From assembly GCA_019022495.1 (NCBI GenBank), contig JAFEKR010000003.1:3534001-3598000 (forward strand): a stretch of 64,000 bases of DNA, in the 5' to 3' direction. Shown here piece by piece: positions 1 through 9,682 of this stretch. This DNA is from Epichloe hybrida (lineage: Eukaryota > Ascomycota > Sordariomycetes > Hypocreales > Clavicipitaceae). The first letter of the stretch is position 1, and every line of letters starts with the position of its first letter. The notes beneath the pieces are model-generated. The model searched no databases. It worked only from the letters and a program-made list of their open reading frames with translations, and was not told the origin of the DNA. Position numbers and translations under genes: made by a program.

Positions 1-455
1 CGGGAAAGTTCCAGGGAACCAGGGCGGCGGCGACTCCAATGGTCGCTTGATGGTGATGGATTTTCAGCCAGGTACAGCGGAGATGATAGAACTACCATGA
101 GCTCGTTCTGCCTCTCTGATCAACCACCAGGTAAATCCCGTTGCACGATCGATCTCGCCATATGCTTCAGCCAGAGGCTTCCCCGTTTCATGCGCAAGAA
201 TTTTGGCCAAAGTCTTGCAGCAACAACCATATGATGCTATTTGGATATAGATTAAGCTCGTTTTCTAGACGTCAATTCGAAGTATTCCTGTAATGCTTTG
301 TGACTGGACTGAACGGCCGCGTCGACAGCCTCGCTGCAGCAGTCCGGACATGATGTCCAAGGATTGCCAGTTCCAGGGCCAATGATGTCAAACCTCTTGC
401 CCGACTTGGCGCGTACGACTTTGCCGTCGATAATGCAATCCGACAGAGCGGAACT
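1..455 (-). pseudogene. Aldehyde dehydrogenase (SSADH-like) relic, N-terminal part
   Basis: Reading the minus strand, two pieces of an NAD(P)-dependent aldehyde dehydrogenase appear. From about 437 to 270 the translation includes CIIDGKVVRAKSGKRFD, then a segment ending ALQEYFELTSRKRA, as in the N-terminal Rossmann region of succinate-semialdehyde/betaine-type ALDHs. A stop follows. From about 215 downward a second piece has KILAHETGKPLAEAYGEID and KSITIKRP, and after a frameshift IGVAAALVPWNFP, the conserved PWNFP loop that contacts the cofactor. A TGA interrupts between VPG and KSIT and could derive from CGA. The catalytic Cys and Glu would lie left of the window. Family assignment is fairly sure, substrate is not. 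Seen: fragments, at least two stops and one frameshift. Inferred: a dead gene. Confidence 0.75.
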
Positions 456-861
456 TTAGATAACTCAAGCAACCAGGGTGATCCGAGTCCTGACTCCTGA
501 GCGTCCTGTGGCACCCAAACGTGGGCGGCGGCCCGCGGGGTGTTGGCAGATGAAGTCGGATGTTGACATGTAGAGATGCGGAGATGTGGCGGCACGTTCC
601 GAAGATCCGAACCGGCACTTCCATTCTCCATCCCTCGCACAATGCATCATCATGCCAGGAAGGCAATCTTTCAGGGACGAACTGGGCAAAATCACTCGAT
701 TCGTCATCTCTTGAAGTTTTGCTACACTCATGGCACCACACCACTGTCTCCAACGCAGACAGAGCTCCATTTCACTACATGTCAACAACGCGTGCTCACA
801 ACACTTGCTCCGAGGAATCGTCGTACCTCTTTGGCCCTTCGTCAATGCATGCAAAACCATG
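456..861. other. Spacer between the ALDH and SDR relics, nothing recognised
   Basis: Several overlapping short ORFs lie here on both strands, none with a recognisable domain. The stretch may contain the decayed N-terminus or promoter of the ALDH relic. Confidence 0.5.
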
Positions 862-1517
862 TTACACACACCGGCCCCCATCGACTTCAATATTCACTTC
901 AGTAATAAATCCGGCTTTCTCCTCCTCACTGGCCAAATAGCAACAGGTATTCGCAACTTCCGCAGGCGTAGATGGCCGTCCAAGAGGCACAGTAGAGACA
1001 AAAGCCGCCCGGTTCTCCGGAGTATCAGGCTTGCCAAGAGACAGATGCGTCCTAGGGTCCGAGATTAGCCATGGTTCGTCACAAACAGCCGAGCAAACAA
1101 ACGACGGTCGAGCACTATACTCACATGCCTGTGCTGCCAACGACGGGGAAAACAGCATTGAAATGAATCTGATGTGGTCCATATTCAACGGCCAACGACT
1201 TGTTCACCGTGACAACGGCTCCCTTGGACGCATTGTACCACGTCAGCTGGGGAAGGGGCCGTATGCCAGCCGTGGAGGCTCCCTGGATGAAGCAGCCTGG
1301 GCGGTTCTCCTTCAAAAACAAGTTTTGCAGCTCGCCTTTGTGACGTCTGCCTCGACAAAGAGACCTCTCACTAATGCAGAAGCTGTCGATTTTCCCAACC
1401 TCTTGTGAAAGATCTGCGACAATGACTTTGGCACCTTGTTGGGAGAGTTTCTCGGCGATGCCTCTGCCGAACCTGGATGCGGCTCCGGTGACAATGGCTA
1501 CTTTGCCGTCAAGCCGT
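862..1517 (-). pseudogene. Short-chain dehydrogenase/reductase relic with internal deletion
   Basis: On the minus strand the N-terminal Rossmann motif is clear: GKVAIVTGAASRFGRGIAEK, the TGxxxGxG-type dinucleotide site, followed by GAKVIVADLSQEVGKID. In another frame comes GASTAGIRPLPQLTWYNASK with the catalytic YxxxK, then AVVTVNKSLAVEYGPHQIHF. A third frame gives LGRPSTPAEVANTCCYLAS and a VNIEVDGGRCV ending, the normal SDR C-terminus. The N-terminal and YxxxK parts lie only about 30 residues apart, against about 95 in an intact SDR, so the NNAG region is deleted. The three pieces are in different frames. This was a classical cytosolic SDR of the cyclohexanol/glucose dehydrogenase type; the substrate cannot be told. 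Confidence 0.85.
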
Positions 1518-1603
1518 CTTGCTGGGCATGACTGACTGTTGCGCGATCAAGAGAATGAACCCACCCACCGGCCAGACTACCAACAAGAACTGAGCATAAG
1601 CGG

Positions 1604-2616
1604 AACAACTTTAAGGGCTTCCTGGTCCTCCCAGGCGACCATGTCGGACTCGGGGTTACGAAAGAAAAACTCAAAGTACTGGATGTCATTGAGAAACCGT
1701 GCCCCAATGCCAAATTCCAGAAGATGTTTACGCTGTCAGGGAGTCCAGCATCGGCAAACACGGCACACCTATTACGAAAGAGGTGCTGGAAAAGGCTGCG
1801 TAGAATGGCGCCGTGTTATTCAACTCCGTCTCCAAAATAGGCCTCCCCGCAATTCTCCCTTGCCACGATGAATATAGTCCCATGAACGACGTCCCTCTCA
1901 AGCGGCGATACATCAAGCAACGACGGAGATCAAAACTCACATACGGTCAAGGATTAGCAAAAACATCAAGCTTGTGACGAAGCCGGAGAATACCCCATTC
2001 ATGTTTCGGTGTTGGCCTCGGCCCATTCTGGACCGCCCGAGAGCCGCGTTGTGGTCCTCGGACCTCTGGATCTACGAGCCGCATGCACGTATCCTGGGCA
2101 GATCGGGCGACGGGTGCAGGAGGAGGAGGAGGTCCAGCCGTCGTCTGAAGCGCCGATAAAGCCAGTTTCGTCGCGAATGGCAGGCGTTGGCGAAGAGTGG
2201 CCGAGGTCACACTCAAGAGGGAGTTGCCGGACATCGAGCTGCGTCATCAACTGGCAGATAGTATGGCTATGCTCACGGTCAAGAATCCGGACAACACATT
2301 TGGTAGCATACTCTCCTGTATCTCCGGAAGATTGGTGGGCAGTCTCGGTCAGCGGCCGAGCGCGAGCATATCAGAAATGCAATGGCATTTACGAACCTGT
2401 CCGTGTGGGAGTGCTCCTGGTATTGCCGGTAAAGGCACTGTTAACCCAGTCGCCCGGATTTCCGTTCTCTCGCCATGCTTCCCAGATAACTCGTGTCTGC
2501 TGGTCAAGGACGCGGTGGCTATTGAAACGGCAGTTCAACGTATTACTGAGTCGAAGGATGCTGGGGGCCTAATAGGGGCGGAAGCGCAAGCACTGCTGAA
2601 GTCGGGGGTGCGGTAG
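1604..2616 (+). pseudogene. 3-isopropylmalate dehydrogenase (LEU2-like) relic with inverted middle
   Basis: Three blocks of a LEU2-type beta-decarboxylating dehydrogenase are visible. Block 1 (plus, about 1622-1830) reads LVLPGDHVGLGVTKEKLKVL, later HGTPITKEVLEKAA, a TAG stop, then NGAVLFNSV. Block 2 lies on the minus strand (about 2040 down to 1825): GGPEWAEANTET, LRLRHKLDVFANP, SLLDVSPLERDVVHGT, FIVARENCGEAYFGDGVE; this is the part that should directly follow VLFNSV. Block 3 (plus, about 2148-2616) reads SADKASFVANGRRWRRVAEV, ADSMAMLTVKNPDN, CNGIYEPV and GSAPGIAGKGTVNPV, with frameshifts, ending near a TAG at 2616. So about 215 bp inside the gene are flipped in place. A TGA in block 3 sits where the family has Trp (VWSxDKA), consistent with G-to-A decay. 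Because the other two relics nearby are also dehydrogenases, this was probably a pathway paralogue and not the only LEU2 copy (inference). Confidence 0.85.
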
Positions 2617-3098
2617 CAACGTGTGGCGCCGGATTTTAAACAAAAAAGGGGCCAGTTCCACTGATTTTATCAGCCTAATGGCGTCGTCCATTTCTTTTCT
2701 GGTCTTTCACATGGCTGTACAGACACATGACCGGGCCACCCCCGGGCCACCCTCGGCGAAGATCAGGAACGAAAGCAATTCTCAACTCAGGACTTGGTGT
2801 TGGGCCGTGAGGTAACTAAATGCGTATGGTTTGAAAGCATCGGGCCAACGACAATGTGTTTGTGAATCATGGTGATCGAATCCCTCGGAATAGCAGCCCC
2901 AACAGCCCCAACAGCCCCAACAGCTTGGTTTCAATTCAAGTCAAAAGTTCACTCGAGGGACTCCCTTTGCCTTTTTTTGGTGAGACGATCATGTTACTCC
3001 GCAGAGCATGGACAGCGAACGAACGGCCAGCCCCACACCTGCTTTGTTGGCGATCGAAGGAATATTATTATTATGTGGGCGGGCATGGCAGGGAGAGA
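2617..3098. other. Non-coding stretch left of the transposon
   Basis: No gene recognised. About 2895-2925 carries a short tandem repeat based on CCCCAACAG (four copies, slightly imperfect). It ends at the target-site duplication of the transposon. Confidence 0.5.
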
Positions 3099-3106
3099 CG
3101 AGGCAG
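3099..3106. repeat. Left target-site duplication CGAGGCAG
   Basis: The 8-bp word CGAGGCAG directly precedes the left terminal inverted repeat and recurs exactly at 5733-5740 after the right one. An 8-bp duplication is at the lower end of the MULE range (8-11 bp). Confidence 0.85.
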
Positions 3107-3231
3107 GTGAATTGCTCGGGGCGCAGCGATTTTTTGCTAGGTGCGCAGGATACCCCACCACGCCCCGATTTCAGGCTAGCGTCCCCGTTGCCACACCCCA
3201 CAGTACATTTACGGTACAAACGTATGGTAGC
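3107..3231 (+). repeat. Left terminal inverted repeat of the MULE
   Basis: It begins GTGAATTGCTCGGGGCGCAG. The first 42 bases match the reverse complement of the right end exactly, followed by a diverged patch and a second perfect block (GTTGCCACACCCCACAGTAC and onwards) up to about 3221. Confidence 0.92.
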
Positions 3232-3999
3232 AAATGCCCTTAATTAAATGAATAATATGCTTACGTAATTTACATGAATTTCTTAACAGCACTGCCATAG
3301 GTAGGCTCTAAATCACTTAAAAACACGTTTTCTAGTATTTTCTTTAAAAGTGTACACTTTTAGGCCGGATTTTCTAGTTATTCTAGCCGTCCAGGTGCCT
3401 TAATTATCCATCCGGTTACATCTATTAGCTACGATAGCAGTAATAGCGTTAAGGGAATAAATTCCTTAATCTTAAGAGAGCCCTATCCTTTAATTATTCC
3501 TCTTTACCTATTATTTCTATTAGTATTCAACCATTAGGAGGACAGGGCTCCTCGCTGCCAGCAGCGTTAATTTCTCGCGGCGGTATTAATCTTAGCTTGT
3601 GTGTAATCTCTTTAAATACTTAGTGTAGGCAGCCTCTACGTGCCTTGTTGGCTTAATTAAGGCTTGAGTTATTAACTATTATTATTATTCTAGCTTAAAG
3701 ATTAGTATTAAGTATCTTTTCTATTTATTACTACCTTTTGCCACTAAGTTAAGATAGGCGCGGGATTATGAATTTAAAGGTATAGGTTATAGAGGTTCTA
3801 GAAGTTAAAGTTAGCTATGATTTCTATAATAATAAGCAGGGAATTTATATAGAGGTTTACTAAGGGCCTTTGCAGCCACTAATGGTAATTAATTTTATGC
3901 TTTTGTAGTAGCTTAGAGTTGGTTTTCTTTGTTAAAATATAATAAGCATAAGGGAGACTAAATTACCTAGTAAAATAGCCTGTATAAGGTTAAAGGGCT

Positions 4000-5050
4000 T
4001 GCTTTCTGGTTTTATAAGCTTAAATAAGCTTATATTACTTAACCAGAAGGTTAGTAGCTTGGTAGGAAATCTGTGTGGGTAGCTTACTAAGCCATTCCTT
4101 GTGATTGATTAAGAATTATTACTTAACTTTGTTATTAGCTATATGGGCGTGATAATTACGCTCTTAGGTCTTAAGTATTTAATGAATTCTATTCACAAGT
4201 AATAGAAAGTTACCGGTCCCTATAAATAGGTTAAGTTTTAGGGCTCTATAAGAGACCTCTATAAAACTATTCACCTATTCGCTAAAATTTCGATATTCCT
4301 TTGTAAAATAACAAGCCTACTGTTACTTAACCAGAAGATATGTCTCTTCTATATAGTAAAGGATTACAGATTGCTGTGATTTGTATATATTAATCATATG
4401 AATCTAAATAGATTGAAAATCGTTACTTATATCTAAGTAGAGTAGCTTTTTAAATGCCAAAAAAGCTCCTATTAGGCTATTATTAAAGGCTTTGGGTGTT
4501 GATTTGTTATTATTGTCATTATTGTTATCATTATTAATCCACTTCTTATAGAAGTTATTCTTTATATTTACTTGAATATACCACGTACAAAGCTACTACT
4601 ACGTCTTAGGCTAAATGACCTCAAGGGCGTTTTTTAGTGCCTTTTTAAAGTCTATTATAATAACCTCAGGGGCTACTATCTAGAGATCACAGCGAATTAC
4701 TTCTAGCAAGGCTAGCATCTAACAATAACCCTCCTCTTTTTTGGTTCTAGTAAAGCTAAATACGATATTTGTAATTAATTTTTAATCCGTGATAGTGACG
4801 ATGTTTAATAGATAGAGACCCCAGCGGTTCGTCTTATAGGTATAGTCTATGCTAATAAATTCTAAGAAAACCTTCTATTTTTCAATACAGGAAGGGTAGG
4901 TCCACACAGCGCTTGTGATATGATTTTTATCATCACAAGTGTACCTATGAGGCAAGCCTTTCTCTTGTAATTCCTTAATAAACCACTAGGAAGATATATA
5001 GCTAGCTAATTTATCTTAACGAGCTCTTTAGTGTTAATTATAAACATCTT
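4000..5050 (-). pseudogene. MULE transposase relic
   Basis: In one minus-strand frame, ignoring TAA/TAG, one can read GLPHRYTCDDKNHITSAVWT, then DYTYKTNRWGLYLLNIV (first catalytic Asp, codon at 4845-4847), VIIIDFKKALKNAL (second Asp region) and LCTWYIQVNIKNNF (the CxxH/W block typical of MULE transposases). Further down come YIEETYLLV, FTKEYRNFSE, EWLSKLPTQISYQA, as in the C-terminal half of fungal MULE transposases. The expected N-terminal zinc-binding or FAR1-like part beyond 5050 is too decayed to define, though the open frame may reach about 5350. More than ten in-frame stops make it inactive. Confidence 0.9.
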
Positions 5051-5608
5051 TAGGTATAAAATAAAGCTCTTCTTCTTTATTATTGCGAATCATTATGCTA
5101 ATACTTTAAGGTTAAAGGCTTATATAATTTAAAAGGCGTGATATTTGCTGCTTTTATTACTCTATGAATTTACGATGTATTATATGCCTAGAAGGATTGC
5201 TTAATTTATTATGGTTATAATAGCCTTGCTCTTTATAATACTATACCTAATAACTAGAATTATTAGTAGATATTACCTTAAGCTAGTAACTATAGTTGGT
5301 TTTTTGCAAGCGCGTTTGTCAAATTCTAGAGCCTCTAGGAGCTCTTTAATGGCCACTGTAATCACAATTTAGCTAGCTAGAGCGAGGCTATTAAATGCTA
5401 TTTATTAGGGTTCTTAGGGAAATACTGCTTTTACTAAAAGCTACACCATTTTGCTTGCTAAATGCTTGTATAGCAATGTAAAGTTTATTAAAGCTACCAT
5501 AGCCCAGCGAGGGCGGCAAATTTAGGGGCGGGTTTTCCGGGTTTTCATCCATTGCGATGAAGGTTGTGGATTAAAGGAAAAATCAGTTAATTCTAGTGCT
5601 TAGTAAAG

Positions 5609-5732
5609 CTGCCATATATTTGTACCGTAAATGTACTGTGGGGTGTGGCAACGGGCCTGACCGCTAAAAGAATCGGGGCGTGTGGGGTTTCTGCGCACCT
5701 AGCAAAAAATCGCTGCGCCCCGAGCAATTCAC
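5609..5732 (-). repeat. Right terminal inverted repeat of the MULE
   Basis: The reverse complement of the left TIR, ending ...CGAGCAATTCAC at 5732. The inner 31-bp block holding GTACCGTAAATGTACTGTGG is perfectly conserved; a patch of about 25 bp between the two perfect blocks has diverged. Confidence 0.92.
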
Positions 5733-5740
5733 CGAGGCAG
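5733..5740. repeat. Right target-site duplication CGAGGCAG
   Basis: Exact copy of 3099-3106, immediately after the right TIR. Confidence 0.85.
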
Positions 5741-6021
5741 GGCGAAGGTGATTTTCAACACAGAATCACAGTTTGTGCACTGTACGGAGTACACACCTGC
5801 AGGTTTGCCGGCGCCTGGTCACACGTGATGACACAGTGCCAGTAGCCGCCCCAGTCGTCCCTTCCCTTCTCAATAGTGGGCACACACCTCTCACTAGCAA
5901 AAAAAAAATTTAATGAACAAAACGCCCAGTCACCGTTGCAGGGGAGGAGGGCAAAAAAAACGTCAGCGTTCAAATCCCTGTCTAGATTCCAGACATTCGA
6001 ACTGAGACATTCAGGTGTAAG

Positions 6022-6711
6022 ATGCACTTCCAGCCGATAGAGAACCTATCCGGCGGAGACGGCGGCGATGGCGGCGAAGGGATAGCCGTGGCAGTGGAAC
6101 ATCAAGGAAGCCTCAATCAGTTCGATGATGTCTTTGGATCAGGACCCGATCCACCAACAGAGCAAGAGGTGCAGAATGGCCCTCAGCCATCGGATATGCG
6201 GAGGTTGGAGATTGAGCATACCACGGCAGGATATCGTGAAGGGATAACTGCGGCCAAGGTATCGAGTGTCCAAGTGGGATTTGACGAAGGCTTCAGCCTA
6301 GGCGCAACCATTGGCTCCCAGGCAGGACAGCTACTTGGCATGATCGAGGGCATCGCGGATGCGCTCAAAGGGCACACAGCAGAGGCCGCTGAGGCGTCCA
6401 CGAAACTCCTGAGTGATGCAAAGGGAGAATTGAGCACCGACAAGATTTTCAGCGCGGAATACTGGGCATCGGATGGCAACTGGAGCTACGAAGTGACGGC
6501 TGAAGATGGTGAGCAAATTCTGTTCTCCGACGTCGCGACCGCGCATCCCTTGGTTCGGAAATGGAGACGCATCGTCAATGAACAGCTCGAAGTGTGGCGC
6601 ATTCAACTTTCTTTACTGCACACCGAGACTGGACCTCGTCTGGATACGGCTGTGGTCGAGCCGCTCAAGTCGGCCGCTCCAACGGGAGCAAAGCAAACAC
6701 TGGACTGGTGA
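6022..6711 (+). CDS. YAE1: Yae1-family protein, Fe-S maturation adaptor for ABCE1/Rli1
   Basis: Single-exon protein of 229 aa. Yae1 together with Lto1 links the cytosolic Fe-S targeting machinery to the ribosome-recycling ATPase Rli1/ABCE1. The N-terminal part has the conserved DDVFGSGPDPP box (about residues 35-45). Around residues 71-115 comes the deca-GX3 repeat (GYREGITAAKVSSVQVGFDE, then GFSLGATIGSQAGQLLGMIEG), the family hallmark. The C-terminal half is less conserved but includes a region after HPLVRKWRRIV that fits the helical tail. The Gly/Asp-rich stretch at residues 10-22 (GGDGGDGGEG) is a local low-complexity insertion. The first ATG at 6022 is the only good start, 290 nt from the transposon. 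Length agrees with fungal homologues. Confidence 0.85.
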   Translation: MHFQPIENLSGGDGGDGGEGIAVAVEHQGSLNQFDDVFGSGPDPPTEQEVQNGPQPSDMRRLEIEHTTAGYREGITAAKVSSVQVGFDEGFSLGATIGSQAGQLLGMIEGIADALKGHTAEAAEASTKLLSDAKGELSTDKIFSAEYWASDGNWSYEVTAEDGEQILFSDVATAHPLVRKWRRIVNEQLEVWRIQLSLLHTETGPRLDTAVVEPLKSAAPTGAKQTLDW

Positions 6712-8632
6712 ACATTTTCATGGCTGGTGGCATAAGAGGTCTCATGGAAAACCGCTCGGCGCAACGAATCCCGCTTCAGGATGACGAGATTCGGGTCGAG
6801 ATGTTGGTCAATGTATAACACTCATGACTGAAGCTGGCCCTTGACATTGCGCTAGCGTCACCAAAAGCAAATGCAGGTTGAAGAGGGAGATCGAAGTTTC
6901 ATGTAGCTGTAGCGGCCGGCGGCTCATCACGACGAACACCAGTCAACCTTCTTCTTTTTTTTTTCTTCTCCTATTCCACGGTGCGACATGAGGACGGATC
7001 CCAGTCATCGAGCGGTGGGCTAGAAAGCCTTCCCGCTTCGTGAAGTCGAGCCTATCAGACCTTGGTAACGACGCCCAGCCGAGATCACGACGCCCACTGA
7101 ACTCAGCTTGGAGATATGATGCGTCCGCACGGAAAACGATAGCAATTACGTTGATCACTTCTTGCTCTCCCTTGATCGTTTCGTCAGGGCGACCGGGCAA
7201 CAACAATAAACGTCGTGTCTTGTCTGCCAACTCCCTGGCGGAGCGTTCCTCAAGGAGTCGTGAAAAAAAAAAAAAAAAAACACGATGGTAAGTGGCGTGC
7301 GTCTTCAACCGCCAACATTTGAGGTTGCAGCGACGCGCAAGTGGTCCCCGTGGCAGGGCAGGGCAGGCAGGACGGAGAACTCCTGACATTAGCGCCATCA
7401 TTGGCTGCGCCAGCCGCTGCTTTTTCTCGATAAGGCGAACGAATTGGGCTCTGTGGAGTCCTGTCACTGCCAGTTCAGGAAGAGGCGAACGACGCAGGGG
7501 GTTCCTATCAAAAGCATGTCGCTGCCCTGCAGGCAGCACGAGTTATCCGCGGCCGTGGGTTTCCATTTAGTCTCAGTCGGAAATTGGCTTCTCCTTTTGT
7601 CCCCCCACGCACACTGATCTCTGCCCAAAGTGGAAAGAGGGGTTCCCGGCGGTCAACTTAGACGCGGATTTCTCCCTTGCAAGTCGACAGACAAACTGAG
7701 CCACAACGCTCGACAAGACGAAACACACGATGTTGCAAGGGCGAGACTCGAAAACAGTTGATGAGACCCGATGGAGGTTGAATCGAACATGTCCGGTACA
7801 ATGCAGTAATGCCGCCGCGCTGGTATCATCAACCGCTATCAACACGTTGATGTACGACTCGGCAAAACCAGAATGCGGCGAAGACGGGTCCTGCAGGTCG
7901 TCAAGCACGAAGCGTGCTTACATGTATGCACAGCCCCACGCGACGCAAATTATGCTGTATTCCCCGGACCGCATGGCCAAGTCGTCCCATGTCAGCCGGC
8001 ACTTGCACTAGTAGCACAGAGGTGCCCCGGCAAAGACCGATTTCTCATCTTTCTGGCAACATTGGTTGCATTCATTTGCTACAACTTGTTGGCGCACGGC
8101 CCGCTATTCTGCCAACCCTACCTGCCTAACTCCACGCGGCCCTTCATGTGGCTGGATTGGATCAGACACGGTTGCTGAACGAACCTAGGCCAGAACTGCT
8201 TTTCTTTTGGCTTTCCCTGACAGACCAGAGTCATCATAATCTTAGCTATGATTACGATCTAGGCTGCAATGGTCTTCCGAGACAGGGGCCGACGCTATTG
8301 CGCGCAACCGCCCAGAGCAAGCAAGGGCATTGCCCATGCACCGAGGCTCAGCAGAGAGGAGGAGCAAGTCGATGGGATGGGGAGGGATGGGGAGGGGGAA
8401 GAGGATATCGTTTCTAGGAACAAGCAAAGCCGTCGTCTGTATATTTAAGACCCTGGACGTTCCCTGAGAATTCCTGTCTTCTTCTTCTTTCCCATCCTCA
8501 TCAGCACAAAGCAGTATCTTGGTCATTTTCCATTCACACACTCTTTTTCAGCTTCTTTTTCCGGGTCTTGCCAACTACCCGTCCACTCTTTTTCAAATTT
8601 TACACTTTCTGTGTCCAGCATCCACCAACAAG
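6712..8632. other. Intergenic 1.9 kb, no gene recognised
   Basis: Holds homopolymer runs (T tract near 6955, A tract near 7262) and overlapping short ORFs on both strands with no conserved domain. The right third is the promoter and leader of the cell-wall protein gene. Confidence 0.6.
8376..8448 (+). promoter_or_regulatory. Putative TATA-containing promoter with G-rich STRE-like boxes
   Basis: A TATA-like TATATTTAA (8440-8448) lies about 185 nt before the ATG of the cell-wall protein. It is preceded by a purine-rich run with AGGGGG words (8376-8404), which match the stress-response element core AGGGG. A CT-rich leader follows. This layout suits a strongly regulated gene; no experimental support is visible. 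Confidence 0.4.
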
Positions 8633-9682
8633 ATGAAGTCTGCTGTTCTCGCTGTCGCGGCTGCTGCCGTCGTCGCCTCCGCCCACGAGGCCCGCGCTCC
8701 TCTCGATCTCGGCCTCAAAGTCCCTGGTCTCGTCGATCTTAAGCTCTGCCTGGGCCTTGATGTCAAGCTTCCTGCTGGCATCTCCATCGAGTCCGAGGGC
8801 TGCCCCTCTGGCCCTCCTGCTGAGGACCAGACCAACGTCTGGCACCCTCCTCACCACGTTCCCATGGACGGCTGCGACGACAATGGCAACAACGAGTGGC
8901 ACTACGTCCACCCTTGTGACTGCCAGGCTCCCGCTCCTCACACCTGGGGAACTTCCACCGTCACGCAGACCCATGTCTCTACCATCATCAGCTGTGCTCC
9001 CACCGTCACCAACTGCCCCAACAACGGAGCCGCCACCACTGTGATCGTCCCTGCCACGACTTTCATCTGCCCGGTGCCCGTTACCAGCACCACCCTGGCG
9101 ACTGTCCCGGCCACCAACACGCTGCCCGCTACTCAGCCCGCCCCGACGTGGACTCAGCCCGCTAACACTCAGGCTCCTCCTCCTGCCAACACCCAGACCC
9201 AGCCCGCGACTGCCCCCGGCTCCGTCGTCGTTCCCGGCACCGTTCCCGCCAACGTCCCCGGCACTGTCCCCGCCAACGTCCCCGGCACTGTCCCCGCCAA
9301 CGTCCCCGGCACTGTCCCCGCCAACGTCCCCGGCACTGTCCCCGCCAACGTCCCCGGCACTGTCCCCGCCAACGTCCCCGGCACTGTCCCCGCCAACGTC
9401 CCCGGCACTCTGCCTGCTACCCAGGCGCCTGCCCCTCCTGCTGCCACCACCCCTGTCGAGGTCGCTCCCCCTGCCACCGCCCCTGCCGTGGTCGCCCCTC
9501 CCGCTACCACTCCCTGCCCCGAGAGCAGCGTTCCCGTTGTCGTCGTGCCCCCTCCCGTTGGCACTGGCTTCCCCCCCAGCGGCAACTGGACCCAGCCTCC
9601 CGCCATTGCTGGTGCTTCTCAGACCAGCCAGAGGGTCGGTGCTGTCGTTGCCATGGGTCTCGCTGCTGCTCTGTTCATCTAA
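8633..9682 (+). CDS. GPI-anchored cell-wall protein with VPGTVPAN tandem repeats
   Basis: Protein of 349 aa starting at 8633 (AAGATGAAG). Residues 1 to about 17 form a signal peptide ([17 protein letters not shown]). The N-terminal domain of about 110 residues is Leu/Cys-containing, with paired Cys ([22 protein letters not shown]). A Thr/Pro/Ala-rich stalk follows, with seven perfect VPGTVPAN repeats plus a degenerate eighth. The C-terminus has a hydrophobic tail ([15 protein letters not shown]) after a small-residue stretch ([10 protein letters not shown]), as expected for GPI attachment. Thr/Ser density suggests heavy O-mannosylation. An adhesin- or cell-wall-structural role is inferred from architecture only; no enzymatic domain is visible. 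The upstream in-frame extension to 8519 lacks a signal peptide at its front and is not used. Confidence 0.85.
   Translation: MKSAVLAVAAAAVVASAHEARAPLDLGLKVPGLVDLKLCLGLDVKLPAGISIESEGCPSGPPAEDQTNVWHPPHHVPMDGCDDNGNNEWHYVHPCDCQAPAPHTWGTSTVTQTHVSTIISCAPTVTNCPNNGAATTVIVPATTFICPVPVTSTTLATVPATNTLPATQPAPTWTQPANTQAPPPANTQTQPATAPGSVVVPGTVPANVPGTVPANVPGTVPANVPGTVPANVPGTVPANVPGTVPANVPGTVPANVPGTLPATQAPAPPAATTPVEVAPPATAPAVVAPPATTPCPESSVPVVVVPPPVGTGFPPSGNWTQPPAIAGASQTSQRVGAVVAMGLAAALFI
9230..9421 (+). repeat. 24-bp coding minisatellite, eight units
   Basis: Eight units of 24 bp, consensus GTCCCCGGCACTGTCCCCGC plus CAAC, encode VPGTVPAN. Units 2-7 are identical in DNA, the first differs at wobble sites and the last is degenerate (VPGTLPAT). 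Synonymous identity points to recent expansion or ongoing homogenisation. Confidence 0.95.

Larger units (their letters stand above)
3107..5732 (-). mobile_element. Mutator-like (MULE/Hop-type) DNA transposon, RIP-degraded
   Basis: The 2626-bp element is bounded by long terminal inverted repeats and a perfect 8-bp target duplication. The interior is extremely AT-rich compared with both flanks and encodes, on the minus strand, a MULE transposase relic whose frame is interrupted only by TAA/TAG. Those stops mostly fall where Gln would fit, the pattern expected from C-to-T RIP. The outer TIR sequence has stayed GC-rich and well paired, so the ends could still be recognised by a transposase supplied in trans. 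Element class is certain from the transposase motifs; comparison to the Fusarium Hop family is from memory of that family's layout. Confidence 0.92.

Noticed and set aside
5960..5990. B-box-like GTTCAAATCC suggesting a tRNA
   Set aside because: No A box at proper distance upstream and no cloverleaf can be drawn. No convincing tRNA was found anywhere in the window.
6943..7539. 198-aa minus ORF between YAE1 and the cell-wall protein
   Set aside because: It runs across a homopolymer that gives a Phe/Lys run, and shows no domain.
9230..9421. CRISPR-like array of 24-bp repeats
   Set aside because: Units are contiguous, without spacers, and in frame in a protein; the genome is eukaryotic.
9169..9606. 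Gly/Val-rich minus ORF opposite the cell-wall protein
   Set aside because: Antisense shadow of the VPGTVPAN repeat.
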